A stretch of DNA of 31,621 nucleotides from Bacteroidales bacterium. GTDB taxonomy: Bacteria; Bacteroidota; Bacteroidia; Bacteroidales; UBA3663. This document shows, piece after piece, positions 16,700-26,900 of this stretch. The notes beneath the pieces were generated by a model that saw nothing but the letters and a program-made list of their open reading frames with translations, had not been told where the DNA came from and searched no databases. The position numbers were made by a program, and so were the translations under genes. The DNA is taken from contig SFEH01000010.1 of NCBI GenBank assembly GCA_004557315.1, positions 1-31,621 on the forward strand. The letters run 5' to 3'. Positions within the stretch are counted from its first letter, which is position 1; each line of letters begins with the position of its first letter.

Positions 16700-17455
16700 T
16701 TACTTCACATTAACTTGGATATTCTTGACAGGATTGCCTGCCTCATCGATGAATCGTACACAGAAATCGCTCATGCCTGGGCCATTGATGATGTTGCCTC
16801 GCAGGATGTTGGCTCCCTTCTTGAGTGTGATGCGGCGCGAAGTGGCATCGTCCTTGACCATGCGGCGGTCGCCTGAAAGGAGAAGTACCTCCTCGCCATT
16901 GAGCCACCACATAGACGCAGAATTAGAGCCTACAGCCAGACGCACCTGCATGTCGTCGTCGGCATAAACCACGGTGACGGCATGGAAGATGACTCCATAC
17001 TTCTGGAGATTGAGTCCAGTAGCAAAGCGGTAGAGCTTGACGTTGAAGCGCTTGCTGTCAAGCGCATGCCACTTCAGTGTCATCTTTGTAGGAATCTGTG
17101 GAAGCGGCTGGAAACGGCGGAAATCCATCGGGGCAGCCTCAGCCTTGGGCTTTTGCTCGATAGGAACAACGACCTTCACCTTCTGCCCGTCTTTCGGGAG
17201 CATAGTCTTCTGGTCTTTGTAATACACTGTGTCGAATGCTGCACGGAGATAAGAATCGGTAAACACCGTATTGCCACGGTTAGGCTTACTGATTGGTTCG
17301 AGAAGCATCCAGCGACGGATGAATCCGTCATTGTCGGGACTGACAGCCTCGGCTTTGGCTGGTACAGGTGCGAAATAATCCTCAAGTGTGAGATCCTGTG
17401 CATGCAAGCCAAAGACAACCGTCAGAAGACAACCGATTGTTGCAAGTTTTCTCAT
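16700..17455 (-). CDS. Secreted protein with an esterase-associated beta domain, function uncertain
   Basis: A 251-residue protein with a signal peptide (MRKLATIGCLLTVVFGLHA-Q). The motifs FIRRWMLLEPISKP, LRAAFDT, MQVRLAVGSNSASMWWLNGEEVLLLSGDRRMV and ILRGNIINGPGMSDFCVRF resemble the non-catalytic domain often found beside acetylxylan esterases and other plant-cell-wall hydrolases in Bacteroidetes. No esterase Ser-His-Asp domain is present, so here the domain stands alone. A Lys/Pro-rich linker lies near residues 85-110. It is the first gene of an operon with the GH43 enzyme, suggesting a carbohydrate-binding or accessory role; that is inferred. It could also be the surviving part of a longer esterase. 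Confidence 0.75.
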   Translation of the reverse strand: MRKLATIGCLLTVVFGLHAQDLTLEDYFAPVPAKAEAVSPDNDGFIRRWMLLEPISKPNRGNTVFTDSYLRAAFDTVYYKDQKTMLPKDGQKVKVVVPIEQKPKAEAAPMDFRRFQPLPQIPTKMTLKWHALDSKRFNVKLYRFATGLNLQKYGVIFHAVTVVYADDDMQVRLAVGSNSASMWWLNGEEVLLLSGDRRMVKDDATSRRITLKKGANILRGNIINGPGMSDFCVRFIDEAGNPVKNIQVNVK

Positions 17456-17482
17456 AAATAGTATTAATTAAAGTAATGTCTG

Positions 17483-17490
17483 CAAAGATA
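17483..17490 (-). promoter_or_regulatory. -7 element of the GH43 operon
   Basis: On the minus strand TATCTTTG lies 28 bases upstream of the ATG at 17455. The -33 site is not a consensus TTTG, which would suit a regulated promoter. Confidence 0.5.
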
Positions 17491-17550
17491 GGCTTATTTT
17501 CCCACTTTTCTGACAGTTTAACAAAATTTATGACAGATTAGACGAAAATA

Positions 17551-17582
17551 TTTGCTGGTTTCGTGCAAAAGGCATATATTTG
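17551..17582 (+). promoter_or_regulatory. Promoter of the COG0523 GTPase-hemW operon
   Basis: TTTG (17551-17554), 20 bases, TATATTTG (17575-17582): full consensus. It lies 28 bases before the ATG at 17610. I could not recognise a Zur- or Fur-type palindrome around it. Confidence 0.7.
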
Positions 17583-17609
17583 CAAGTCAATTTTTAATAG
17601 AAAGTAATT

Positions 17610-18920
17610 ATGGACTACAAAGAAATACCTGTGCTCCTACTTACAGGTTACTTGGGAAGCGGCAAGACCACATTGCTCAATAGAATTCTGAACAACGAGC
17701 GTGGAATAAAGTTTGCCGTGATTGTCAACGATATAGGCGAAGTGAACATCGATGCCGACCTGATCGAGAAAGGCGGTGTGGTTGGACAGAAAGACGATAA
17801 CCTCGTGGCACTGCAGAACGGCTGTATCTGCTGCACGCTCAAGATGGATCTGGTGGAACAGCTCGCCGACATCACCAAACAGAATAAGTTCGACTACATA
17901 GTGATAGAGGCAAGCGGCATCTGCGAGCCTGGTCCGATCGCCCAGACTATCTGCAATATTCCAAATTTAGTGACACCTGAAGTGATTGGCGATACCATCC
18001 CTGCCATCGACTGCATCATCACCGTGGTCGATGCATTGCGCATGAAGGATGAGTTCCAGTGCGGACATAACCTCGTGGAGAAGAAACTCGACGAGGAGGA
18101 TATTGAGAATCTCGTGATCCAGCAGATTGAGTTCTGCAACCGCATCCTGCTCAACAAAGCTTCAGAGGTTAGCAAGGAGGAACTGGGCAGAATACGCCAG
18201 ATCATCAAGACCATACAGCCAAAGGCCGAGATCATCGAATGTGACTTCTGCGATGTGGATTTCGATAAGATTCTCCATACACGCGACTTCGACTTCGACT
18301 CTGTGGCTCTTTCTGCCAAGTGGATTCAGGAAATTGAAGGAGATCCTCATGAAGAAGAGGACAAAGAAGAAGAAGAACATGATCACGAACATCACCACCA
18401 TCATGAACATGAACATCACTATGAACATCACCACGATGATGACGATGATGAAGAATGTCCTCACTGTCATGAGCATCATCACCATGATGAGGAATGTCAT
18501 TGCGAATGCCATCACCACCACCATCACCATGATGGCGAGGGAGAGGCAGAGGAATATGGCATAGGCACATTCGTCTATTATGCGCGTAAGCCTCTGAAGA
18601 TAGGTATGTTCGACGATTTTGTTGCGCGCAAATGGCCTAAAAATATCATACGTGCCAAAGGTATCTGCTACTTCGATGACGAACGAGACATCTGCTATGT
18701 GTTTGAACAGGCTGGCCGTCAGGTGAACCTGCGCAATGCTGGTCAGTGGTATGCCACAATGCCTGAATGGGAGCTACGTCAGATGCTTGCCAATGACGAG
18801 AAACTGCAGCGCGACTGGGACGAGGTCTATGGCGACCGAATGCAGAAACTTGTCTTCATAGGTCAGAAACTCGACAAGAAGGCCATCAAAGAGGCTCTCG
18901 ATGCCTGCCTCGCCGATTAA
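17610..18920 (+). CDS. COG0523 (CobW-family) metallochaperone GTPase with large His/Cys tract
   Basis: A 436-residue G3E-family P-loop GTPase. Residues 1-220 are the GTPase: Walker A GYLGSGKTT at 13-21, the metal-binding CxCC motif (Cys72, Cys74, Cys75) in NGCICCTL, and EASGICEPGP after it. The CobW C-terminal domain starts at about 320 (FVYYARKPLKIGMF). Between them, residues 257-307 hold 27 His and 5 Cys plus Asp/Glu, with CPHC and CHCEC motifs. Such proteins deliver or buffer zinc, cobalt or nickel using GTP; zinc is the commonest case (family knowledge). The tract is unusually long. hemW starts 3 bases after the stop, so the two are co-transcribed. Confidence 0.93.
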   Translation: MDYKEIPVLLLTGYLGSGKTTLLNRILNNERGIKFAVIVNDIGEVNIDADLIEKGGVVGQKDDNLVALQNGCICCTLKMDLVEQLADITKQNKFDYIVIEASGICEPGPIAQTICNIPNLVTPEVIGDTIPAIDCIITVVDALRMKDEFQCGHNLVEKKLDEEDIENLVIQQIEFCNRILLNKASEVSKEELGRIRQIIKTIQPKAEIIECDFCDVDFDKILHTRDFDFDSVALSAKWIQEIEGDPHEEEDKEEEEHDHEHHHHHEHEHHYEHHHDDDDDEECPHCHEHHHHDEECHCECHHHHHHHDGEGEAEEYGIGTFVYYARKPLKIGMFDDFVARKWPKNIIRAKGICYFDDERDICYVFEQAGRQVNLRNAGQWYATMPEWELRQMLANDEKLQRDWDEVYGDRMQKLVFIGQKLDKKAIKEALDACLAD

Positions 18921-18923
18921 CAT

Positions 18924-20081
18924 ATGGCAGGCATATACATTCATATCCCTTTCTGTGCAAGTCGCTGTATATACTGCGACTTCTACTCTACTACCCTGCG
19001 CGGAAAGGCTCAAGAATATGTCGATGCCGTATTGAAAGAATATCAGCAGCGAAGTGACTTTCTTCCAAAAGGGGAGCCACTTCGCACTGTTTACATAGGT
19101 GGCGGCACCCCAAGCCAACTGCCTGCTAAAGAGCTTGCAAGGCTGATAGATGGGATAATAAGCTCTTCGACAAACATCAGCATCGAGGAACTCACTATCG
19201 AAGCCAATCCCGAAGACATAACAGAGGAATGGGCAGAGACAATAATGAGCGGCCTAACCCAAACGCCTTCACACCCTGACACCCTAACACCTTCACACCT
19301 CCGCATCTCCATGGGTGTACAGAGCCTTATCGACAGTGAGCTGCGACTGCTCAACCGCCGACACAACAGCCACAAGCCTGCCGAAGCAGTGAGGATATTG
19401 AGGTCGAAAGGCTTCAGCAATATCAGCCTGGACCTGATGTATGGTTTGCCCAACCAGACCATGAAGTCATGGGAGCGTAGCATAGATGGCATCGTTGCCC
19501 TTGAGCCGCAACACATCTCGGCCTATTGCCTCAGCATCGAGGAGGGAACACGCCTGGAGAAGATGATCAACGATGGTGTGGTGGCAGCATGCGATGATGA
19601 CACTTGCCTTGAGATGGCACAGTTGCTGCGCGAGAAACTGAAGATGGCAGGATATGTGCAGTATGAAATCTCAAACTATGCCAAGCCAAAGTTTGAGTCG
19701 AAGCACAACAGCAGCTACTGGGGCGGCACGCCTTATCTCGGACTTGGTCCAGGCGCACATTCCTATGATGGAGCATCAAGACGATGCTGGAACGAACACG
19801 ACGTTGCGGCCTATATTGACGGTGAAAGGAAAGAAGGGTATGAACTGCTGACAGCAACCGACAGATACAACGAGATGATAATGCTCGGACTGCGCACCGC
19901 GAAAGGCATTGATTGCGAAAGGCTTAAGGACAATACACCAGAAAAAGAGCTCTTATATAAGCAACATATAATCAAACAACTTCGTGAACGGCATCTTGTT
20001 ACCATAAAACAGAATCACCTCGTACTGACAGAGGCGGGATTAGCGCTTGCCGACGAGGTGATAAGGGATTTGATGATATGA
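18924..20081 (+). CDS. hemW: HemW-like radical SAM heme chaperone
   Basis: A 385-residue radical SAM protein, often named coproporphyrinogen III oxidase-like. It has the cluster motif CASRCIYC (Cys11, Cys15, Cys18), GGGTPSQL and EANPEDI (SAM-binding region), and RISMGVQSL. The HemW form, with CxxxCxxC and no extra cysteine after it, binds heme and hands it to target proteins rather than decarboxylating coproporphyrinogen. A C-terminal winged-helix-like HemN_C part is present (LGPGAHSYDG, then a basic helix region). An insertion QTPSHPDTLTPSH lies at about 113-125, just before the conserved RISMG. It is the second gene of the operon and converges with the next gene, with 5 bases between stops. 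Confidence 0.92.
   Translation: MAGIYIHIPFCASRCIYCDFYSTTLRGKAQEYVDAVLKEYQQRSDFLPKGEPLRTVYIGGGTPSQLPAKELARLIDGIISSSTNISIEELTIEANPEDITEEWAETIMSGLTQTPSHPDTLTPSHLRISMGVQSLIDSELRLLNRRHNSHKPAEAVRILRSKGFSNISLDLMYGLPNQTMKSWERSIDGIVALEPQHISAYCLSIEEGTRLEKMINDGVVAACDDDTCLEMAQLLREKLKMAGYVQYEISNYAKPKFESKHNSSYWGGTPYLGLGPGAHSYDGASRRCWNEHDVAAYIDGERKEGYELLTATDRYNEMIMLGLRTAKGIDCERLKDNTPEKELLYKQHIIKQLRERHLVTIKQNHLVLTEAGLALADEVIRDLMI
19267..19299 (+). repeat. Short tandem ACACC-type repeat inside hemW
   Basis: Four degenerate 8-9-base units of the form T(T/G/A)(C)ACACC(C) lie in tandem within the hemW frame. They encode alternating Pro, Ser, His and Thr. The composition differs from the flanking codons. Confidence 0.6.
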
Positions 20082-20086
20082 GGACG

Positions 20087-20812
20087 TCAGCGTCGTCCAC
20101 TATTCACTTTATTCTTCTTGTTTTCTTTCTTTGCACGTTCCTTGGCATAGGTTTTCTTTTTCAGCATGTGGTCGATGGTCTCGGCTGTCGGACGATCGAT
20201 AGGAACATCCATCCTGACATTAGTGCTCTTGCTTCGGCAATAGATGCTGATGTTGGTTATGTTATACTTTGACAATGCCTTCAGAACGTACTCATAGCGG
20301 CTTGCCGGTTTCTTCGGCATCTCGGAATGGATAGCCCGGAGATATTCGAGAGGAAACATGATGAAAGAGTTATATTCGCCAGTTTCGTGATTATGAGTCA
20401 CATGCAGGAGTTCGTGCCACTCTCCTCTCTTCCAATCAGTGAAATATGAGCCATCGAAGACAAAGGTCTCGCCCGAAGAGAGCGTGAATGAGATGGAGAT
20501 GGTGCTCTTGTCGGAAACGTGCAGATCCCTCGACACTCGGAGAATAGCATCACGCAGTTCGACCGAGAACTTGTTGGTGGTCTGCTTGAAATCGAAGCTC
20601 AACGTGCCTTTTTTCTTATTGCCAATATTGGTAGCCAGGGTATATGACCCTTCGAGATTGGAACGGTCGGCAGTGTAGTGAAGAGGAAGCACGTAGGTGA
20701 TATGGTTGATGGTCTTATCAGCACCTACGTCGGTCTTGTATCGATCGACACGCGCAAAGAGATTGCCTACCATGCAGCCCAGTGCCAATACAGAGAGGAG
20801 TAATCTTTTCAT
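20087..20812 (-). CDS. Secreted protein of unknown function
   Basis: About 241 residues from the ATG at 20810-20812, beginning MKRLLLSVLALGCMVGNLFA, a clear Sec signal peptide. An upstream in-frame extension to 20893 is rejected because it crosses the promoter. The mature protein is predicted mostly beta (alternating YTLATNI, TLSFDFKQTT, TISISFTLSS and GETFVFDGSYF), which suggests a beta-sandwich or lipocalin-like fold. It ends in a lysine/arginine-rich tail (KKKTYAKERAKKENKK). I do not recognise the family. It has its own promoter and converges on hemW with only 5 bases between stops, so neither gene has an obvious hairpin terminator. Confidence 0.75.
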   Translation of the reverse strand: MKRLLLSVLALGCMVGNLFARVDRYKTDVGADKTINHITYVLPLHYTADRSNLEGSYTLATNIGNKKKGTLSFDFKQTTNKFSVELRDAILRVSRDLHVSDKSTISISFTLSSGETFVFDGSYFTDWKRGEWHELLHVTHNHETGEYNSFIMFPLEYLRAIHSEMPKKPASRYEYVLKALSKYNITNISIYCRSKSTNVRMDVPIDRPTAETIDHMLKKKTYAKERAKKENKKNKVNSGRR

Positions 20813-20832
20813 ATTAATCAGTAATTTTCTCG

Positions 20833-20863
20833 CAAAGTTATAAAAAAAAGATAAATTGTCAAA
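20833..20863 (-). promoter_or_regulatory. Promoter of the unknown secreted protein gene
   Basis: On the minus strand, TTTG (20860-20863), 19 bases, TAACTTTG (20833-20840). Transcription would start near 20826, a 14-base leader before the ATG. It lies in the 144-base gap shared with sprA. Confidence 0.7.
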
Positions 20864-20956
20864 AAAGAAACACAATATTTGAAGAAAAAACACGTTTGTT
20901 TATATATATTTATTAATTATAAGGCAGTCGGCTGCCATTTGCGAATAGACCAATAC

Positions 20957-23900
20957 ATGAGTTGCTCCGCATTCGACATACTGAAATCAGCAATGCTTGT
21001 CTTCATGATGAGCATAGGCTTGCTGTTGCATGCAGAGGAGAAAAAACGTCCGATCGACCTGAAAACTCCCGACAACATCAAGACTGTGGTGGAGTTTGAT
21101 TGGCGCAACAACCGCTATCTGGTCAAGACCATGGTGGGTGACACGCAGATCGGCTACACCATTCCGATGACTCGCGAGGAATACATGGACTACACCGAGC
21201 GCACCGTGCGTTCAGCCTTTTTCCGCAACCAGAACCGCAAGGCCTATGAAGAATGGATTGGCGAAGCTGAAGGTCTCGACCTGCTCGACATGAAGTTCAG
21301 CCTCGGTCCGCTGGAGAAGCTCTTCGGCAAGGGAGGCCTACGGGTGCGCACTCAAGGTTCGGCTTCGCTGTCGATGGGCGTCAAGTCAACGAAAGTCGAT
21401 AATCCTACCCTATCGCAGAAAGCGCGGAAACAAACCACCTTCGACCTGGAAGAGGACATCCGCCTGAACATGCAGGCTTCGGTCGGCGAGAAGATGAATT
21501 TCAACATCAACTACAACACCGAATCGACATTCAGCTTCGACGCCAATCAGTTCAAGCTCGCATACGAGGGCGATGAAGACGAGATAATCAAATACATAGA
21601 GGCAGGCAATGTGTCGATGACTACAGGATCATCGCTCATCAATGGTGGTTCGGCACTCTTCGGCATCAAGACCAAGCTGCAGTTTGGCAAGCTCAATGTC
21701 ACTGCCCTACTCGCCAAGCAGGAGTCATCGTCGAAGACGGTGAGTTCGAAGGGTGGCGTGACGAAGAAACAGTTTGAGATAATGGCCGACCAGTATGATG
21801 AGAACCGCCACTTCTTCCTCGCTCAATATTTCCGCGACACCTACGACCAGAACATGTCGAAGCTGCCGCTTATAGCTTCGGGTGTGGAAATCAACAAGAT
21901 TGAGGTGTGGGTGACCAACAAACGCTCGGCGTATGACAATGCCCGAAACATACTCGCCTTCGAAGACCTCGGCGAAGCAGAGAAAAAAGGCAGCAGCCAC
22001 TGGGTCAGCCAGTCGGCAACAGGTCTGCCTGAAAATGGAGCCAACAGCCTATATGACGAGATCACGACCCAATACAGCTCGATACGTGACATAGCCAATG
22101 TCACCACAACAATGGCAGCCCTCGACAGTTATGGCATTGCCGGCGGCAAGGACTATGAGAAGATTGAGAGTGCGAGGATGCTCAGCGCCTCGGAATATAC
22201 GCTCAACTCCAAGCTCGGCTATATCTCGCTCAAAAGCCGTCTGGACGATGACATGGTACTCGCCGTGGCTTTCCAATACACCAAGGGTGGCAAGACCTAT
22301 CAGGTGGGTGAGTTCAGCACCGACAATGCCGGCAACCCGCAACAGACGCTCGTGGTGAAGCTGCTCAAATCCACTTCGGGCGACCCTTCCACCCCACTCT
22401 GGGACCTGATGATGAAAAACGTGTATGCACTCGGTGCCAACTCCCTGCAGAAGGCGACCTTCAACCTGCAGATACAGTACATGAGCGATACGGTGGGTGT
22501 CTTCACCAACTACATCAAGGATGACCCTATTGCCGACAAACTCCTGCTCAAGGTCATGAACCTCGACCGCCTTAACGCCAACGACGAGAGCTATCCTGAC
22601 GGCAGGTTCGACTTTGTGGAGGGCTACACTGTCTATGCCTCATCGGGCAGGATCATCTTCCCTGTGGTCGAGCCGTTCGGCAGTCACCTTGCCTCACGTC
22701 TCGGCAGCGATGCCCTTGCCGACCGATACTGCTATCAGGAGCTCTATGACAGCACACTGACACAGGCTCAACAGGTAGCAGAGAAGAACAAATTCCGACT
22801 GAAAGGTGAATACACGGCATCGAGTGGAGCAGAGATCAACCTCGGTGCAATGAATGTGGCTCGAGGCTCGGTGCGCGTCACTGCGGGAGGTACGACTCTG
22901 GTCGAGAACTCCGACTATTCGGTCGATTACACAATGGGTGTGGTGACCATACTCAACGAGAGCATCATAGAGAGTGGCACCAACGTGAGTGTCAGCCTCG
23001 AAGACCAGTCGGAATACAGCCTGCAGCGAAAGACGATGATGGGTCTTGATGCGCAGTACGACTTCTCGAAGGACCTCACCTTCGGGGCAACGGTCATCAA
23101 CCTGCATGAGAAGCCGCTGACCAAGAAAGTAACATCTGGCGATATCCCAATCAACAACACAATATATGGCTTCAACCTCAAGTGGAACAAGGACTTCATG
23201 TGGCTGACCAATGCCGTCAACAGCATTCCTTGGATCAATGCCACTGCCCCATCGAACTTCAGCATCACCGCCGAATATGCCCAGCTCGTGGCAGGACACA
23301 GCGACCAGATAGGACGCGACGGCAATGTCTATCTCGATGACTTCGAGTCGAGCGAGACACCATCGGACATAAGCAATCCGAGCGTATGGCAGCTGGCCTC
23401 GACCCCATTCGACGATTCGGGCAATGCACTCTTCCCCGAGGCTTCATTGAGCAACAATACCGACTACGGCAAGAACAGAGCCTTGTTCTCATGGTATTCG
23501 ATTGATAGGATGTTCACCTCACAGTCGAGCAACCTCACGCCAAGCCACATCAAGAACGACTTGGAGCAGCTGTCGGATCATCGTGTGCGTCAGGTCAATT
23601 ACGACGAGATATATCCCAACAAGGAGTTGGCATACGGCGAGACAGGTGTGCTCAACGTGCTCAACATGGCGTTCTACCCACAGGAACGCGGTCCGTACAA
23701 TGTGGACAGTGAAGGCATGGGCAGAGACGGACGATTGCTTAATCCAGAGAAACGATGGGGCGGCATGATGCGCGCGATGGATGTGACCAACTTTGAGAAT
23801 GCCAACTACGAATACATCGAGTTCTGGCTCATGGATCCTGCGATCACCAGCCAGTGGGCTGACGACCACAGCATCGCATACGAGGGTGGCGACCTTTACT

Positions 23901-26900
23901 TCAACCTTGGAGAGATCTCGGAAGACATACTGAAAGATGGACTGAAATCGTTTGAGAACGGACTGGATGTCAACGAGGACACGACCTACACGACCACAAC
24001 CGTTTGGGGGCGTGTGGCTCAACGTACCAGCACGGTCTATGCCTTCGACAATACTTCACCAAGCCACAAGACACAGGACGTGGGTCTCGACGGACTGAAG
24101 GACGACGACGAACGAAGCTTCGGCACATACAGCAACTATGTCGAGCTGGTCAGGGAAAAGGTGGAACCTGCCGTGATGAGCCAATGGATGAGTGACCCTT
24201 TCTCGCCAATCAACGACCCTGCGGGCGACAACTTCCACTATTACCGAGGCTCTGACTGGGACGAACAGAACAAGTCGATTCTGGAAAGATACAAGCACTA
24301 CACAGGTACCGACGGCAACTCGCCATCGACAGCCGACTCGCCTGAAAAATACTCGACTGCTGCAAAATCGACTCCTGACGTGGAGGATATCAATGGCGAC
24401 AACACGCTCAACGAATATGAGCGATACTTCCAGTATAAGGTGTCATTGCGTCCCGAAGACCTGCAAGTGGGAAAGAACTTCATTGCCAGCGTAAGCGAGA
24501 CAGTGGTGCCTCTGCGCAACGGCGAGAAGGAAACGGTGAAGTGGTATCAGTTCAAGATCCCGCTCAAGGAATACCAGAAAAAGGTGGGTGCGATACAGAA
24601 CTTCAAGTCGATACGCTTCATGCGAGTGTTCATGACTGGATGGAAGCGCGAACAGATACTCAGGATGGCAACGCTCGAACTTGTGCGCAGTGACTGGCGC
24701 ACCTATACCGCAAGCTCGCTCGCCGACCGTGGTGCAGCAGTTGCTGGTACGGGCAAGATTTCCACTTCGACCGTCAATATCGAGGAGAACGCAGGCTCGG
24801 GTCCGGTCAACTACGTGCTGCCTCCTGGTGTGGATCGCGTGATTGACCCTGGACAGAGCACCAGCACATTGCTCAACGAACAAGCGATGGCTATGAGCGT
24901 GAGCGACCTCGAACCACACGATGCCGTGGCAGTATATAAGAACTCGGGCATCGACATACGCCGATACAAGAACCTCCAGCTCTTCGTGCATGGTGAGGCA
25001 TTGACCGATAATGCAAGTATGCTCACGTCTGGTGACTTCAGCGTGTTCATCAGATTAGGTGCCGACTATAAGGACAACTACTATGAATATGAGGTGCCAT
25101 TGACCATCACTCCTCCCGGGGTATATAACAACAACTCGCCTGCCGACCGACTGAAAGTGTGGCCGAATGAGAGCATGATAGACATTGACCTGAACAAACT
25201 GACCACACTCAAGAAACATCGCAACACAGAGAATCAGAGGCCCTATTCGGGTGTCTCGTACACTACACTCTACCGCGAGGAAGACGAAGACAATCCTGCC
25301 AACCGCATGACGGTGGTGGGCAATCCGTCATTGTCGGAGGTGACGGTGGTGATGATAGGCGTGCGCAACAACAGCAAAGACGTGAAAAGCGGAAAAGTTT
25401 GGATCAACGAATTGAGGATGAATGGCATAGACGAGGAAGGCGGATGGGCTGCAAAGGGTAATGCCACCTTGCGCATCTCTGACCTCGCTACCATTGCGGC
25501 TTCGGGCAGCTACACGAGCGCAGGCTTTGGCAGCATCGAACAGTCGTCGGCTGAACGTCAGCTCAACAACGACTGGGAATATACGGTGTCGGGACAGACC
25601 GACCTCGGCAAATGGCTGCCTGAACAGCTCAAGTTCACGGCTCCGTTCTACTATAGCCGTGCCAAGGCTGTCAGCACACCGAAGTACGACCCTTACAACG
25701 AGGACATGGAACTCGATGAGACGCTCGAATCGTACAGCACAAAGACCCAGCGTGACTCGATACGCGACATGGTGCAGACCATCGACAAGATGCGTTCAAT
25801 GTCGCTCAGCGGAGTGCGCTTCAACATCAAGAGCAGGCACTCGATGCCTTGGGATCCTGCCAACTTCTCGGTGAGTTATTCGCAGAACCTCAAGGAGTCG
25901 AAAGACCCGACAACCCAGTATGAGCGCGACAATGTGTATAAGGCAAGCTTCAACTATAACTGGAACCCTTATTTCAAGCCTCTCAAACTGGTTGGCAAGG
26001 ATAGCAAGACAAAATCGAGGCTGATACGCGACTTCCAGTTCAACTGGTTGCCCAACAGCATTTCGATGTCGAGCAACTGGAACCGCAGCTACTATGAACA
26101 GCAGCTGCGCAATGTCGATACCTATGAGTCGGACTACGAGATACCGGTGACCTATAGCAAGAAGTTCACCTGGCTCCGACAGACCAGCATCAGCTGGGAC
26201 ATCACCAAGCAGCTGAAGACCAACTTCTCGGCTGCTACCAACTCGCGCATCAATGAGCCTGACGCACCTGTCAACAAGCAACTCTATCCCGACGAATATG
26301 AGGCTTGGAAGGACACTGTGATGCTGCAGCTATGGAAACTCGGAACGCCTGTCGATTACAATCAGTCGTTTGACCTGACATGGAACATCCCATTGAACAA
26401 GTTGAAGGCAACCAACTGGATCACTGCTTCGGTCAAGTACAAAAGCACCTACCAGTGGAACCGCGGAACTATGATAGACGAGGAGACTGAAACGGGCAAT
26501 ACGTTGCAAAACAGCGCACAATGGCAAATAGACGGCCGATTCAACTTTGAGACATTATATAACAAGAACAAATACTTGAAAAAGGTCAATGACAAATTCA
26601 GGATAAAGAAAAATGCCTCGACAAAGGCTTTGAACAACAAGAAGGGCAATAGAAAGGCAGAAGTTAACAAGAAAGCACCAGATGGCAAAGAAATAGATGT
26701 CAAAAGTAAAATACAAGACAAGAAAAAGAGAGACAGGAAGGACAATGAGATAATGATGTATGTGGCTCGTGTGCTGATGATGACGCGCAACGTGCAGGTC
26801 AACTACAAGACGACAAACGACACATACCTGCCTTCTTTCCGTCCGAACTTGGGCGACTTCTTCGGACAGAGCAACAGCGATGCGAGCGGACTGGCTCCTG

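Noticed and set aside
18162..18564. Methionine/valine-rich open frames over the His tract
   Set aside because: They arise because CAT/CAC codon runs read as ATG/GTG on the other strand or in another frame.
20813..20893. N-terminal extension of the unknown secreted protein
   Set aside because: It crosses the consensus promoter and would hide the signal peptide that begins at 20812.
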